Shown in pieces: positions 12,255-22,439 of a DNA stretch of 64,000 nt (the stretch's first letter is position 1; the number at the start of each line of letters is the position of its first letter). This DNA comes from Plantago major (lineage: Eukaryota > Streptophyta > Magnoliopsida > Lamiales > Plantaginaceae): positions 68,156,035-68,220,034 of the forward strand of contig CM048844.1 of the NCBI GenBank assembly GCA_026545765.1. Direction: 5' to 3'. Under the pieces are notes generated by a model, which saw nothing but the letters and a program-made list of their open reading frames with translations, searched no databases and was not told the origin of the DNA. The translations under genes were made by a program, and so were the position numbers.

Positions 12255-13177
12255 GCCAAATCAAATCCATGGGCAATGAAGAAGGCTGCAAAAGTCGCAC
12301 AAGAATTGATATTGATGATGATGAAGAGACTGATGAAGATGAAGCTCCTCTTCACAGAAAAAGAAAAATTGATAGCCTAACTGAGCCCATAGCTGCAAAG
12401 CCTTTGGCAGCTAAAACACCCTCTGGAAATATCAAGTCAATCCAGGGTGGTTCTTCAAGCAATCCCCCAAGGGAAAATTCAAGACAAAGGAGGAACAGGC
12501 TGAGAGCTGAACAAAGAAAACTTCAACTACCACTCAGGCCTGAAGAAGCCAAGATTGAGTATGTGAAGACCAACAATGACTACTCTGTCTACAGGTGCAT
12601 GAATCAGAAGAATGGCTACTGGATTCTGGAACTCAAGCACTTATTGGTAAATGAAAAATTTCCAGAACCAATCCATAAACAGCTCATGGCATGGAGAAAA
12701 GATAAGCCAATCTTGATTAACACCAACCACATCAAAGCCTGGTTGGATTTTGAAGTAATCAAGAGAATAGAAGCCATGAAAAAGGACCTCTCTGATGAAT
12801 GTCCTTATGGAAAGCCAGATGATGTGCACAGAATTCCCAACATCACTGGAACAGGCACAAGAGCAAGACTTGATGTGGAACCCTATGCGTCCTTCCACTT
12901 GACTGAAGATCAATACAAGGGTGACATCAGATATCTGAAGATCATATATGAATACTTCAAGCTATCAGATATCATAATCAAGCATGCCTGGAAGTGAGGA
13001 AAGTATCTGTGGGTCAAGAACTTTGCCAAGAAGAATCCTACCAAAACCTACAAGGAAGTCTGTGGATTTGCCAGAGACACAGAGATGATTGTCAGAACAC
13101 TTCTCTGTGACTACTCCAATGATATCAAAAGGTTTGGTGATAGAAAATTGCAGATTGATCCATGGAACTGCTTTTGA

Positions 13178-13552
13178 AGACTTGAAGTGTTGAAGACTTG
13201 AAGACTAGTTTATTAGGATGTCTACTTGGAGCTTGGTTACTCCTGTTGTCCTAATTTAAACTATGTATTTTGTATCTTGCTGGCTGAGCAGAAATGTTGT
13301 TTTATCTTGTATTAAAGTTATCTCTGAACTTTCTTTGTAACATATCTCATGAACCTACTCTCAGATATCAATTTCTATAAAAGATAACTTGTCAGCAAAG
13401 ATCACACCTTGTGATTTGGTTTATGTTTACTTTCTGCACTTAATTATACGAATTGAAAAATCATAAGAAATGATTAAGTGATGGATTGTTTCCTCATCCA
13501 GATTTGTAATAGGTCAGATAGTCATCGTTGACTGATCAAAATGGGGGAAATT
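13178..13552 (+). promoter_or_regulatory. Env-like 3' untranslated region and polypurine tract (element A)
   Basis: Non-coding between the env-like stop and the 3' LTR. Blocks such as ATAACTTGTCAGCAAAGATCAC near 13383 recur before the 3' LTR in B (about 43057), which shows functional conservation. It ends in the purine run AAAATGGGGGAAAT at 13538-13552, the plus-strand primer site, corresponding to AAAAAGGGGGAAATT in B. Confidence 0.75.
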
Positions 13553-15167
13553 TATTAGGAATATCTGTTTAAGATTCTGATCAGCAACCTAATGACTTAT
13601 CTTAGCTCAGAAAGGTGGTTAGTACTCTTGGTTCACTTGAACACTGTAAAAGAGGAAACTCACTAAGTATGATAGTCTAGCAAATCTTGTATAGGATGTT
13701 AGGTCTCTGAATGTAATTTTTATTCCCTGAAGAAGACCAAGAAGAAGGCATCTAGCAGGAAAAGTTCAACAAATTTGAAGATTTGAAGACTGCACAAGAT
13801 TGCTGAAGACAAAGGTTTTTCAGATACCTATGACCAGATATCTTAAAGACACAAGCATTTTTAAATAAACGGTGTTGCAAAAGATATCTGAGAAATAAAA
13901 GGTTTCTGAAACGAGAAAAAGTGCCCACAGATATCTACACTCAGATACCTTGGATAAAGATTATGTTTCCGGGAAACAATATATTTTTAACAAGTGGTAT
14001 CTGGAGTTGTGATAGTCTCTGGAAAAGGACGTGCAAGGCTTCAGAAAGCATGCATAGTTCCATTGGCACTACAGGACAAAGTATAGTACAGTGCATTAAA
14101 TGCGCGGACAGAAATGTCTGAACAAAAACGGTAGCTTCTGAAGAAAAAGACAAACCTACTACAGTACTATACTCAGATATCAATAGTTTGAAATTGAGTT
14201 AAGCCTAACGGATACTATTCAAACGGCACTCAAATTCATCTATAAATATCAACACTTAGACTGCTTGAGAACACACACACAAAACTTACACCTTAGATCA
14301 CTGAACTTATATTGAATACTCTCACAAGCTCTCTCAAGCACACTACTTACCTTCAAGCTTTATGTTGCGACCAAAGCTCTTGATTTTAAGTATCACAAAA
14401 GTTCTAAGTGTCTTGATCCTTAACAAGCATTGTTATTTGTGAAAGAGTTGAACTAAGATTTCATATCTGAGATTCATTCTCTTGAACACTTATCATAGAC
14501 TTGGGTCAGTAAAGAACAAGATACCATACATTGCAAAGTGTATTAAGTATACTTGATTCATAGAGCTATCTGAATAACTGAACAAGTTATTAAAGAAGCT
14601 CACCTGACAAACTACCTTAACCAACACATTAATCGGCGTGGAGTACAGGAAGTACTTAGTTTGGGAGACTAAGGAATAACTCCAAGGTTACTGAGCATAG
14701 GAAGTACTTAGTTTGGGAAACTAAGGAATAGCTCAAAAGATTTCTGAGTACATGAAGTACTTGGCTGTGAAATCCGGGAAATAACTCAGGGGGAACAGTT
14801 GGTTGGAAACCTAGTGTAATTAGGAATCTAGAGAAGATACTTGTAAGGTTACCTCAATTATCTGTCTTAGCGGATTCTAGGTCTGAGAAAGGCCGAAGTG
14901 GATTAGTTGAAGGATTACACCACCTTCAGATACCACTATAAAAGAACTTGTGTTATTTACTTTCTGCAGTTTATTACTTGCTTTATTTATCTTGCAAAGT
15001 ATTTACACTTATCTTGCTGAGCACGTGCACTTATAACAGAAAAGTCTTCCGCTCTCTGAAATTAAGTATCAGATATCTTCACAGATATCTGAGAAATTGT
15101 GTTTATCGACAAAAGTTTTAAAAGACTATTCACCCCCAGGTCTTTTACTTTGCGTTATCGACCAACA
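13553..15167 (+). mobile_element. 3' LTR of element A
   Basis: Begins TATTAGGAATATCTG (TG mutated to TA) right after the polypurine tract and ends with ...GCGTTATCGACCAACA. U3 contains the TTCACTTGAACACTG block, and the TATA-like CTATAAATATCAACACTTAGAC lies near 14240. Length is 1615 bp. It is closest to the LTR at 6310-7951 and diverged from the B/C LTRs. The last ~40 bp occur a second time at 16203-16242 beyond a gypsy gag fragment. Confidence 0.85.
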
Positions 15168-16202
15168 CTGTCGATTCCACAGAGGCTACATCTTGATTGC
15201 TTTCATTTGTCAAGACACGTGTCACTTGAACCGTTGCTGGAGTTCCCGCATCTGATGCAGGGTGCTCAACCTCGTTGGTACAGGTGGCAACAACAGGCGT
15301 AACCTTCCTTGGTTCTTCAAAATTTATCTCAACCGCCAGGACTCTAATGTTTTCTAGGGCTGCTACGGGTCTACCTTTCTCCATGAGCTGCAATTTTCCA
15401 ACCAAGTCACCCAATATCTGTTCCAGCCTTCTTTGCGATTGCTCGATACTGTCGAACCTCTGGTTATTTTTTTCCTGAATTTTCTGCGCCTCAAACCAGT
15501 ACCTCTCAGACCTCTCCATATGGCTCCTGATTTCTTTTTCTAGCTCGGTAATACACGGACCTGGAGTCTCTTCCACTGCTCTGGTTGCCATTCTCCTAGC
15601 CTTATCTCTTGTTCCCTTAAGTTGCGATGTTGCTGCCAGCTTCTCGAAAACACTGTTCAATTCATCAGCGGAGGCTTCCAGGAAGGAGTTTTTACAGCTC
15701 ATATCGACCATATTTTGATATTCCCAAGCCAGGCCTTCATAGAATCGGACACATAAGCTCATATCGTCTATCCTGTGGTGAGGGCATTAGGCCAATAACT
15801 GCAAAAAACGGTCTCGAGCTTCATAGAAGGTTTCATCATGCATCTGCTGAAACTGCATTATCTAGGTACGAAGTTGCTGTGTTCTCTCGGGAGGGTAAAA
15901 TTTATTCACGAAGGCTTTATAGAGAGAATCCCAAGTAGGTAGAGAACCCCCAGGCTGGTTCAAGAGCCAGTTCCTAGCTTTATCCTGCAGGCACATTGGA
16001 AAAACCTTCTTCCTTATCTCTCCTTCTGAAACTGTCACACCTCCGGCTGCCAACGGAATCCCTGCAATCAGTACTTCAAACTCCTTGAGGAACCTTATCA
16101 CATCCTCGTTGGCCATTCCGTAGAACTTAGGGAGATTATGGAAGTGGTGAGCTTTGAGTTCCAAATTCCTCGCCTCGTTAGACAACACGATTGCCACTTT
16201 TC
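15168..16202 (-). pseudogene. gag: Ty3/gypsy gag fragment
   Basis: Read on the minus strand from about 16197, this is one frame broken by two stops (near 15862 and 15790). The N-terminal half matches the Retrotrans_gag fold of plant gypsy elements: FHNLPKFYGMANEDVIRFL, then FPMCLQDKARNWLLNQPGGS, TWDSLYKAFVNKFYPPER. The C-terminal half is a Gln/Glu/Arg-rich region (AAT(S)QLKGTRDKARRMATRAV ... NNQRFDSIEQSQRRLEQI), probably coiled coil. There is no zinc knuckle, protease or LTR, so only a gag segment was captured. It is inserted antisense between two copies of a Sirevirus LTR tail, an unusual arrangement discussed in the findings. Confidence 0.8.
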
Positions 16203-16242
16203 CCCCCTCTAGTCTTTTACTTTACCGTTATCTGGACCAACA
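16203..16242 (+). repeat. Second copy of Sirevirus LTR tail
   Basis: CCCCCTCTAGTCTTTTACTT...ATCTGGACCAACA repeats the end of the 3' LTR of element A (15131-15167) but is closer to the B/C version (CTCTAG, ATCTGG). It is followed by CGTAG. Confidence 0.8.
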
Positions 16243-16259
16243 CGTAGTCTTAACCTGCC

Positions 16260-16654
16260 ATAAAGCATTCATGCTGAGGGTAATGATAAAAAACTAAGTA
16301 CAAATGATAGTGACCTTTGAGGACCATATTTGAATTTGTATCTAACGGATTCAAATCACATTGGGACTTATTTACACTATAAATAGAAGCACTTAGTAGC
16401 TGAGGACACACACCAAAGAAAACACCTCAAACAACACGCTCAAGCTCATATTGCCATCAAAGTGTTCTCAGTGCTCTAAGTCTCAAATCTCCAACAAGAC
16501 TCAAGCTTTGCAAAGCTACTTGTAAAGAAGTAGAACAAACTTTAAGTTGTGATGTGCTCAAATTACTACTTAGAAAACAAGTAGAAAGCAGTCGTTGTAG
16601 ACAGACAATGCTAACCACAGAATCGTTCGCTAAGGAACCAATTAAGCTACCAAG
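16260..16654 (+). mobile_element. Diverged Sirevirus-like LTR fragment, left part
   Basis: Matches the promoter part of the Sirevirus LTRs in order: TTTGAATTTGTATCTAACGGATTCAAA, then ACTATAAATAGAAGCACTTAGTAGCTGAG with an ACACACACC leader, then GTGTTCTCAGTGCTCTAAG. It is more diverged than any other LTR here. It resumes at 17708 after a 1035-bp insertion. Confidence 0.55.
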
Positions 16655-16663
16655 CAGTTGAAA

Positions 16664-17698
16664 GCAAATAATCACTTGTGGAAACGGTTTGATTTGTTTG
16701 GTTTTGATTATACTTCTAACTAGTTTAACTAAAACTAAGATTACGATTAACAATGAGAGAAAGATGAATACAATAGCAAGATCCAATTATGCTAATTCGA
16801 ACTAGGGATAACACTCATATTTGTCACACAGTCGTTGTACAGCAAATCAATCAATTCGATTCAACCAATTGTTCTTAGAAAATATTATACTGGAGAAATC
16901 GTGAGTCGTCAATTCACGATCCTTAAACATGAACAATTTAGAGAATTTAATACGGACTTATCGAATTGAAGGTTTTTACGAAGATTTTATACGAGACTAA
17001 CCTATATGAGTGCTTTGATAAACCCTAGAACGAATATGCATAATCTTCACATACTACTGTATTCAAAGGTGTTTAGCTACTCATAATTGATGATTGCATG
17101 CAAAGATTCATGGTAATAATCATATGAAACATAGATGAAAAGAATTGTAAAGAACAAGCAATTGAGCAATCAATACCAATAATCTTGATTAATCAAATCA
17201 ATGAATAACCAAGCTCCAAAGATGTCTCAATGTCAATGTCTGGATCCTCGAGCTTTTTCTCAAAACTAGATTAAAAGAAGTATTAAAGAAAAGAATCAAA
17301 ATTCTAGTCTAATAAGGAAAAATAAATTCTGGGGACGGCCACAATGGAAAATAGCTCGCCATGGCGAAGTCTTCTTTATCAATAGATATCCTATCAGTAA
17401 AATCTCACCGCGGCAAGCCTCTCAACAGCTCCAGCCTCTAGCCTCGTAAAATCTCGCCGCGGCAGGAAGGATACCTCGCTGCGGCGATCTCAATTTTGCA
17501 GATTTGCAAGTACCTTCGTAAAATCTCGCCGCGGCGAGCCATGTTAATCAGCTTGCCCTTATTTCGGCTAAAAAAATCATCGATTCCTGCAAAACAACAT
17601 CAAAATACCAAAGCATAAAAACGAACTAAAAATACTACAAAACTAAAGACAAAGACCGCTAAAAAGGACCAAATGAGACGTTAGAAAATTGTCTCATC
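16664..17698 (-). mobile_element. 1035-bp insertion with perfect 9-bp target duplication, GC-palindrome family
   Basis: Flanked by CAGTTGAAA at 16655-16663 and 17699-17707, and splits a Sirevirus-like LTR. A 9-bp duplication is characteristic of Mutator-like elements, but I see no long terminal inverted repeat. Read on the minus strand it contains five GC-rich palindromic sites (CGCCGCGGCG-like, at 17357, 17406, 17455, 17477 and 17527) and the block ATGAGTAGCTAAACA (about 17073-17087). The same order of blocks, starting GATGAG...CGTCTCATTTGGTC, occurs on the plus strand at 20860-22180. No protein is encoded. The superfamily is uncertain; a non-TIR MULE is one option. Confidence 0.5.
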
Positions 17699-17707
17699 CA
17701 GTTGAAA

Positions 17708-17945
17708 CTGCAAAGTGTTCTTTCCTCTGAACAAGAAGAAGTCTTGTTTTCAGAAACAATCTTCTTGTCCTTAAAACATACTAGGATTATAAAGGAAGAA
17801 GTTTCTAAGTGTGTCAAAGTCACTGAAACATTATGACTAAGATATACACTGTCTTGAAAAGCCAACCGCTACGCAAACAATCAACATGCGTGTTAAGGAA
17901 TGAACTACTTAGTTGGATTACTAAGGAAAACCCTTGGAAAAGGTT
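17708..17945 (+). mobile_element. Diverged Sirevirus-like LTR fragment, right part
   Basis: Continues the LTR beginning at 16260. The segment GAATGAACTACTTAGTTGGATTACTAAGGAAAACCC near 17900 corresponds to the 'GAAGTACTTAGTTTGGGAAACTAAGGAATAACTC' repeats of the other LTRs. The LTR end is not found. Confidence 0.45.
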
Positions 17946-18650
17946 AAGCTTCCGTTTGGTATGAGAAACCCCAGGCTAACAGTGATTTCATTATCACTTG
18001 TTTGGTTCATTTTGGGAAATGGAGTTTGTGGGGTTTTGGTGACCAGGTTTGGCCCGTGGGCAGGCAACTGATTGGTCCATTTTAATGACTTGGCATGCAA
18101 AGCTGGGTTTGGGAAGTACCCCATTTGTGTGGGCTTGGATGAAGTCCACACTGCAGGTCATGATTCCATTTCCGCCAGCCCGTGTACGGTATTGTGTCTT
18201 TTCGTTTATAGTGGCGAATAGTAACTAATAATAGGTCAAATAAATAGCCAAATGGAAATCTCAGTGAACTGGAAAAAAATGCAGCTTTCTTCTTCTCCAT
18301 GTAAAACGATTGACAGTGGAGACTAAGTGATATTTCGAAAATCGACATCAACAGGTTTTTAATAAGTTTTCATTCTGCCATTATCGTTACTTCGATTGTG
18401 TAATTCATAGAAAACATTCTGTAATTCTTGTCTTTCATTCAATTTAAAGGGTTTCGTCAATTTGGGGGTCATTTTGGATTCCAGTATTTGTGCGATTTGA
18501 CTTTTCTTATGCCGTTCGGTTAAGGTAACTGATGTGACATTGAATTGTGTGATTTAACACAGTTTTAAACCTTTGTTTTTTTATGCAATATTGAATATTT
18601 ATGTCATATATGCCTAATTGCCATTGTTGGTGTTTCCCAAGGTACAAATA
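17946..18650. other. Unassigned stretch
   Basis: No credible coding region, repeat or terminal structure recognised. A minus-strand open stretch at 18082-18351 lacks protein-like composition. Confidence 0.4.
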
Positions 18651-19213
18651 TGCCAGCTAAGAGGATTATGGCGATTATCAGGGCAAATACGACGAATTTA
18701 TGCTTAATTCGATAAGATACCGATAGACGATGATTGATCCATACGAGGAATTAGAAGAATCCAATTGAAGCACAAGACCCACCATTGCAAAGCTTATTCA
18801 AAGTACTAAAACATCGTAGAAGACCATTTTTCAAGATAACAAAGTTTCGGAGTGAAAAAATAGTCGGGGAGAGAAAACGCAAAAAGGGGCCTGGAAATCA
18901 ACTTAGTGCGGCCCCTAAGGGATCGCAGTGACTGTTCTGCCCATGAAATATGCTGGCCCAAACCCTCCACCTTCCATATGCTGCTATGGATGAATTTCAC
19001 AGGCTGTCTACACTATATAAGCAATGCCTAGGTCACTCAATATCATAAGCCTACTTCTCTCAAAGAAAAAGAAGATTAGAGAGAAGAAAAACCATGAACT
19101 TGAAACCCATAACCATTGAAGAACGAAGAAATCGTCATCAATAATCAAACTCTTTCTCTTTCATTGATTTGTTATTAGTTTAATGATGTTTACTGCTCTT
19201 GCTATAAGTAGCT
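18651..19213 (+). repeat. Possible third copy of the GC-palindrome/AGTAGCT family, left part
   Basis: Carries a promoter-like CTACACTATATAAGCAATGCC near 19010 with a CT-rich leader, and ends in ATAAGTAGCT where the chromovirus-like element begins. If that element is removed, the junction reads AAGTAGCT/AACA (24155 onward), like the ATGAGTAGCTAAACA block of the 16664 and 20860 copies. Distant and uncertain. Confidence 0.3.
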
Positions 19214-20693
19214 TGTAAGAACACGTACTTTTTATTTAATTCGATTTTTATAGTTTTATTTAATTTTTATAGTGGATTGGGCCTAATAATACTTTTTCCA
19301 AACTAATTTTCAGATTTTCAAGCCCGATTCCAAATAAGGCACTAATATAATTTACCCATGCCCTAGCTCAAAATTTTAAACGTTTTTGTTACTTCTTTAC
19401 CTCTGCCAACTGCCGTCCTGGATTTCACGCACAATGTTTTCAACATTCATGGGCATATCCTTCTTTCGCAACAGGTAACATGAACTACACAAATTTAATT
19501 AAATAACTCAAGTATTTTAATCTCTCCTCAATTTAGTCAAATTAATGGTTTGTTTTTCTTGCTGTTAGTACAAACAATTTTGATCAATTGTTGTTTCACG
19601 ATTGATGATGTCATTGGCAGTTTTTATGTTTCCCTTAGTTGTTTCAATTATAATTTTTGGTCCACATGATTAACCTTTGTTCCCAATCCAACCCTTTATT
19701 TGAATTCAGCACCAACTTTTAGTATTTCGGTCCCAAAAGCATATATTTGTTTTGGGTTCTTACATTATAGTGATGATTGTGTAGTTATCAAAGTGCAAGA
19801 TATTGGTGTTTTGGTGGTTTAGCTAGGTTAAGCTTGATTCGAGTCGACCTTGAGGTAATGGGGATTTCTTGACACTTTTGCTTATATTTTATGTACTATT
19901 GTATATGTTTAGTTTTAATGTTTGGCAAATAACTTATGATTATTATATCATGTTATGGTACTTGATATAATATTTTATTCGAAAAGGATCAAGTATGTGA
20001 ATTTTCCAAAATAATGATTTGTGATGCATGTGATGTATGAAAAATAATGTTTCCGATACATAGAGATAAATATGTTTTGAGCTCGCAGTTTTACCTATGA
20101 ATTATGGGCCCGTCTTTGACGGTGATTTTGTGTGGCTTCTGAAGTACTCTTTTCTGTCTGTGTTCCTTTAGCGGGGAACTTTTTGTTATGTTATGTTATG
20201 TTTTGTGCCGACCTCTGTGCCACCGGACTTATACTAGTGGCCATAGTGTGACTCTGTTGAGCTAAACGTTCTGATACTATTGTTCTGTTACAAGTACTCC
20301 ATGAAACTGTTTTCTGGCTATATGATTGATATTGTGGAATGTATATATATGTAATTTTACTACTTTGCTTGATCCAGTAAAAGTGCCAGGAGATTCACCC
20401 TTACACCTTTTTTTTTTTCAGTAGACTGAGTGGTTTTGGTTTCGTGGAGGTTGCTAGTGGAGGCTAGTTGGGTTAGAGCAGATATTGGTGTTAAGAGTTG
20501 TTTTGTAATTTTTGAGATTGTAACTAGTCGAGTTTTCTAAAATTGTATTTACTGTATTTGAGTTGTAGTTGCTCTACTGTTGTACCACTCTTTTCAAAAT
20601 GATTTATAAAAATTGAGGCTTCGTTTTGGCATGAGCCCATCTCACGAATAGACGGCCGGTCGCACAAATATATTTTGGTTTTGGGGCGTGACA
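19214..20693 (+). repeat. 5' LTR of chromovirus-like element
   Basis: 1480 bp, TGTAAGAACACG to GGGGCGTGACA. It aligns along its length with 22440-24153: shared blocks include GATTTCACGCACAATGTTTT, GGGCCCGTCTTTGACGGTGA, GTGCCACCGGACTTATACTA and the T-rich tract before the final 280 bp. It lacks the MITE of the right LTR. Confidence 0.88.
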
Positions 20694-20695
20694 AA

Positions 20696-20709
20696 AGTGG
20701 TATAAGAGC
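20696..20709 (+). promoter_or_regulatory. Primer-binding site (tRNA-iMet type)
   Basis: GTGGTATAAGAGCC begins two bases after the LTR end. It differs by one base (C to A) from the usual TGGTATCAGAGCC complement of plant initiator tRNA-Met. Confidence 0.7.
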
Positions 20710-20859
20710 CTAGGTTTCGGTTTGTCAGGGTTAGGTGTCAGGTTATGATTTTTCGGGTGTAAGCCTAGGTTTCGATTTGTCGGATGTAGGTTCTAGGTTG
20801 AGTCTCTTGGGGAGTTAAGTTTAGTTTCTAGTGAGTCTTGAGTTTTGTTCATGTCGAGT

Positions 20860-22180
20860 GATGAGTCGGTTTTACACCGTCTCATTTGGTCTTTTTTACC
20901 GTCTCATTGTCGTTCTCAAGTATAATTTTTATTACTTTTCCTAGAGTATTTTTACTTGTTTTGTTATTTGTGTGTTTTGTAGGTATTTGGCTAAACCGCG
21001 TTAATTGGAGGCAAACGGATGCATTTTATATGCATTTATAGGAGTACGGAGTTCCAATGCCTCAAACAAATGCTAGAAGTTGAGCGGGAAGGCCAAAAAT
21101 ACCAAATTTGGAGTCAAAGTGCGGAACTGGGCATTTTAGGATGCTTGGCGCAACCATCCATGGCGTACGCCATGCGGGCGCATGGCGTACGCCATGCGTC
21201 CACCATGCATTGATTTGGCGTACGCCACTCGCTATTTTGGCGTACGCCAAATCTGCTTTCCTGTTTCTGATCGATAGATGTAGCTTTGAACTCAATTTTA
21301 ATTCATTATCTTCTTTTCATCTTTACTCTCAACCTAGAACCTTTCCAAGACAATTACCTACCTATTACTGGAGGTAATTGAACCGTTCTTTCTTGTAATC
21401 GACGATTGATATTTGTTTGGGAGCATATTCATACTCTTTCTACCGATTGAATTCAAAATTCTTCAGTATCTACCTAGGGTTCATGGCACAATTTGGTAAA
21501 ATCTGTATCAACTCTTTTGATTCTTGGTATTTAGTTATTGATTATGTTTATTATCTGTTCGTATATGATATCGATTATGTTTATGCATATCATGAGTAGC
21601 TAAACATCCAATTATGGGGTGGTGATGGATTCAATGCATGCTAGTCAGGGTTTATGCAATTCAATAACAGTAAGATGAGATTTACTCTGTGCTCTTTTGA
21701 TTAAATGTGTATGTAGTTATGTGTATTGCGTTTTACCCAAAAAATCATCAAAGGATTATGCAACTGATTTACCACCAAAACGTCTAGAGATTGCAAATCC
21801 ATAGGTTCGTAGCAAACACATAACTGCATTAGCTTTTTAATTGAAGCTTAGTGAAATTGACGCCTTCACTAATGCTATATGTTTTGTAGAACAAAATAAG
21901 TTAGCTCATTGTCATAGTCGTTCGTACCTTATATGATATAAGGTGTCTGCCTAGAGAGCTAGAGCAGCGTAATAATCGTTAGGACGTGTCCCAGTGATAA
22001 CTAGAGTAAATCATCATCGTTTTTGTTGTATGTATTCCTGCTAGCTAGCTTGATTTCTGTCACCACACCATCCTTCTCATATATTCGTCTTCACAAGTTA
22101 ATCTGTTTTCTAGTTAGTTTGCATCATAATTAGATTATCATTTTGCTGCCGAAGCAAACAAACTTTACTGCTTTTCGTAC
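20860..22180 (+). repeat. Plus-strand copy of GC-palindrome family with four GGCGTACGCC sites
   Basis: Shares with the minus-strand insertion at 16664-17698 the start GATGAG...CGTCTCATTTGGTC, a GC-palindrome cluster about 300 bp in, and ATGAGTAGCTAAACA (about 21592). Perfect palindromes GGCGTACGCC start at 21162, 21184, 21217 and 21239. No protein is encoded: small open frames across the palindromes are not protein-like. The right limit is approximate. Confidence 0.55.
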
Positions 22181-22439
22181 TGTTATTACTATTCGTAAAC
22201 CATACTCAGCTTAGTAAAGTCCTTAGAGACCGACCTCGGGGTTAACTTCACTACATTACAAGTTTTCGTTGTGTTGAGAATTAACTCTTGGCTTAAATAA
22301 ATATTAAAACTTTGATTTGACATATCATCGAGTGTAGAGTGTTTTGTGTTGGTGTAGACTTTACATGGTCTGTGAAGGAATAGGTCAGTTGGTGTGCGCA
22401 CTGGAGTTAAGTTTCTAAGAGGAAACTTATTTTAAGGAA

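Larger units (their letters stand above)
5920..13177 (+). pseudogene. Large env-like third gene of element A, intron-containing, interrupted by an LTR
   Basis: Starts at ATG 5920 (MAHKRSSPQK), equivalent to the ATGs of B and C. Exon 1 runs to 9459 but has a stop soon after the ATG and is split by an LTR at about 6310-7951. The N-terminal domain (DVLEFYNNS, later WMMM ... NWGKYAF ... KGLAEPKA) is shared by all three elements. Five introns at 9460-10361 separate short Glu/Pro/Ser-rich exons. Exon 6 encodes a more ordered segment (KHLKCFKKWQKLR), an acidic tract, coiled coil with stops at 10989, 11064 and 11850, then in another frame a poly-Glu run and a conserved C-terminal domain to TGA at 13175. 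Such genes are called env-like by position only. I see no signal peptide or clear membrane segment. Function unknown. Without LTR and introns it is about 5.2 kb. Confidence 0.75.
1..15167 (+). mobile_element. Element A: Sirevirus-type Ty1/copia retrotransposon, left end outside window
   Basis: The order gag, protease, integrase, RT, RNase H, spacer, large third gene, polypurine tract and 3' LTR is visible on one strand. The copia order (integrase before RT), the gag zinc knuckle, the RT wording [16 protein letters not shown] and an extra gene after pol are typical of Sireviruses. The 5' LTR, PBS and gag N-terminus lie to the left of the window. The copy is old: pol has a nonsense codon and several frameshifts, the third gene has several stops, and another LTR of the same subfamily sits inside it. 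Its LTR subfamily (about 1.6 kb) differs from that of elements B and C (about 1.4 kb). The target-site duplication cannot be tested because the left end is missing. Confidence 0.9.

Noticed and set aside
12044-12355. Minus-strand open frame with a long poly-Phe run
   Set aside because: It is the complement of the (GAA)n tract and overlaps the real acidic coding region on the plus strand.
16655-17707. Interpretation of the 1035-bp segment as a solo LTR
   Set aside because: It does not start TG or end CA, and the duplication is 9 bp rather than 5.
18082-18351. 89-codon minus-strand open frame with a hydrophobic start
   Set aside because: No similarity recognised, no start context or neighbouring exon; judged chance.
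21019-21377. Open frames across the GGCGTACGCC cluster on both strands
   Set aside because: Composition reflects the palindromes; the related copy at 17357 has a different sequence and does not keep a frame.
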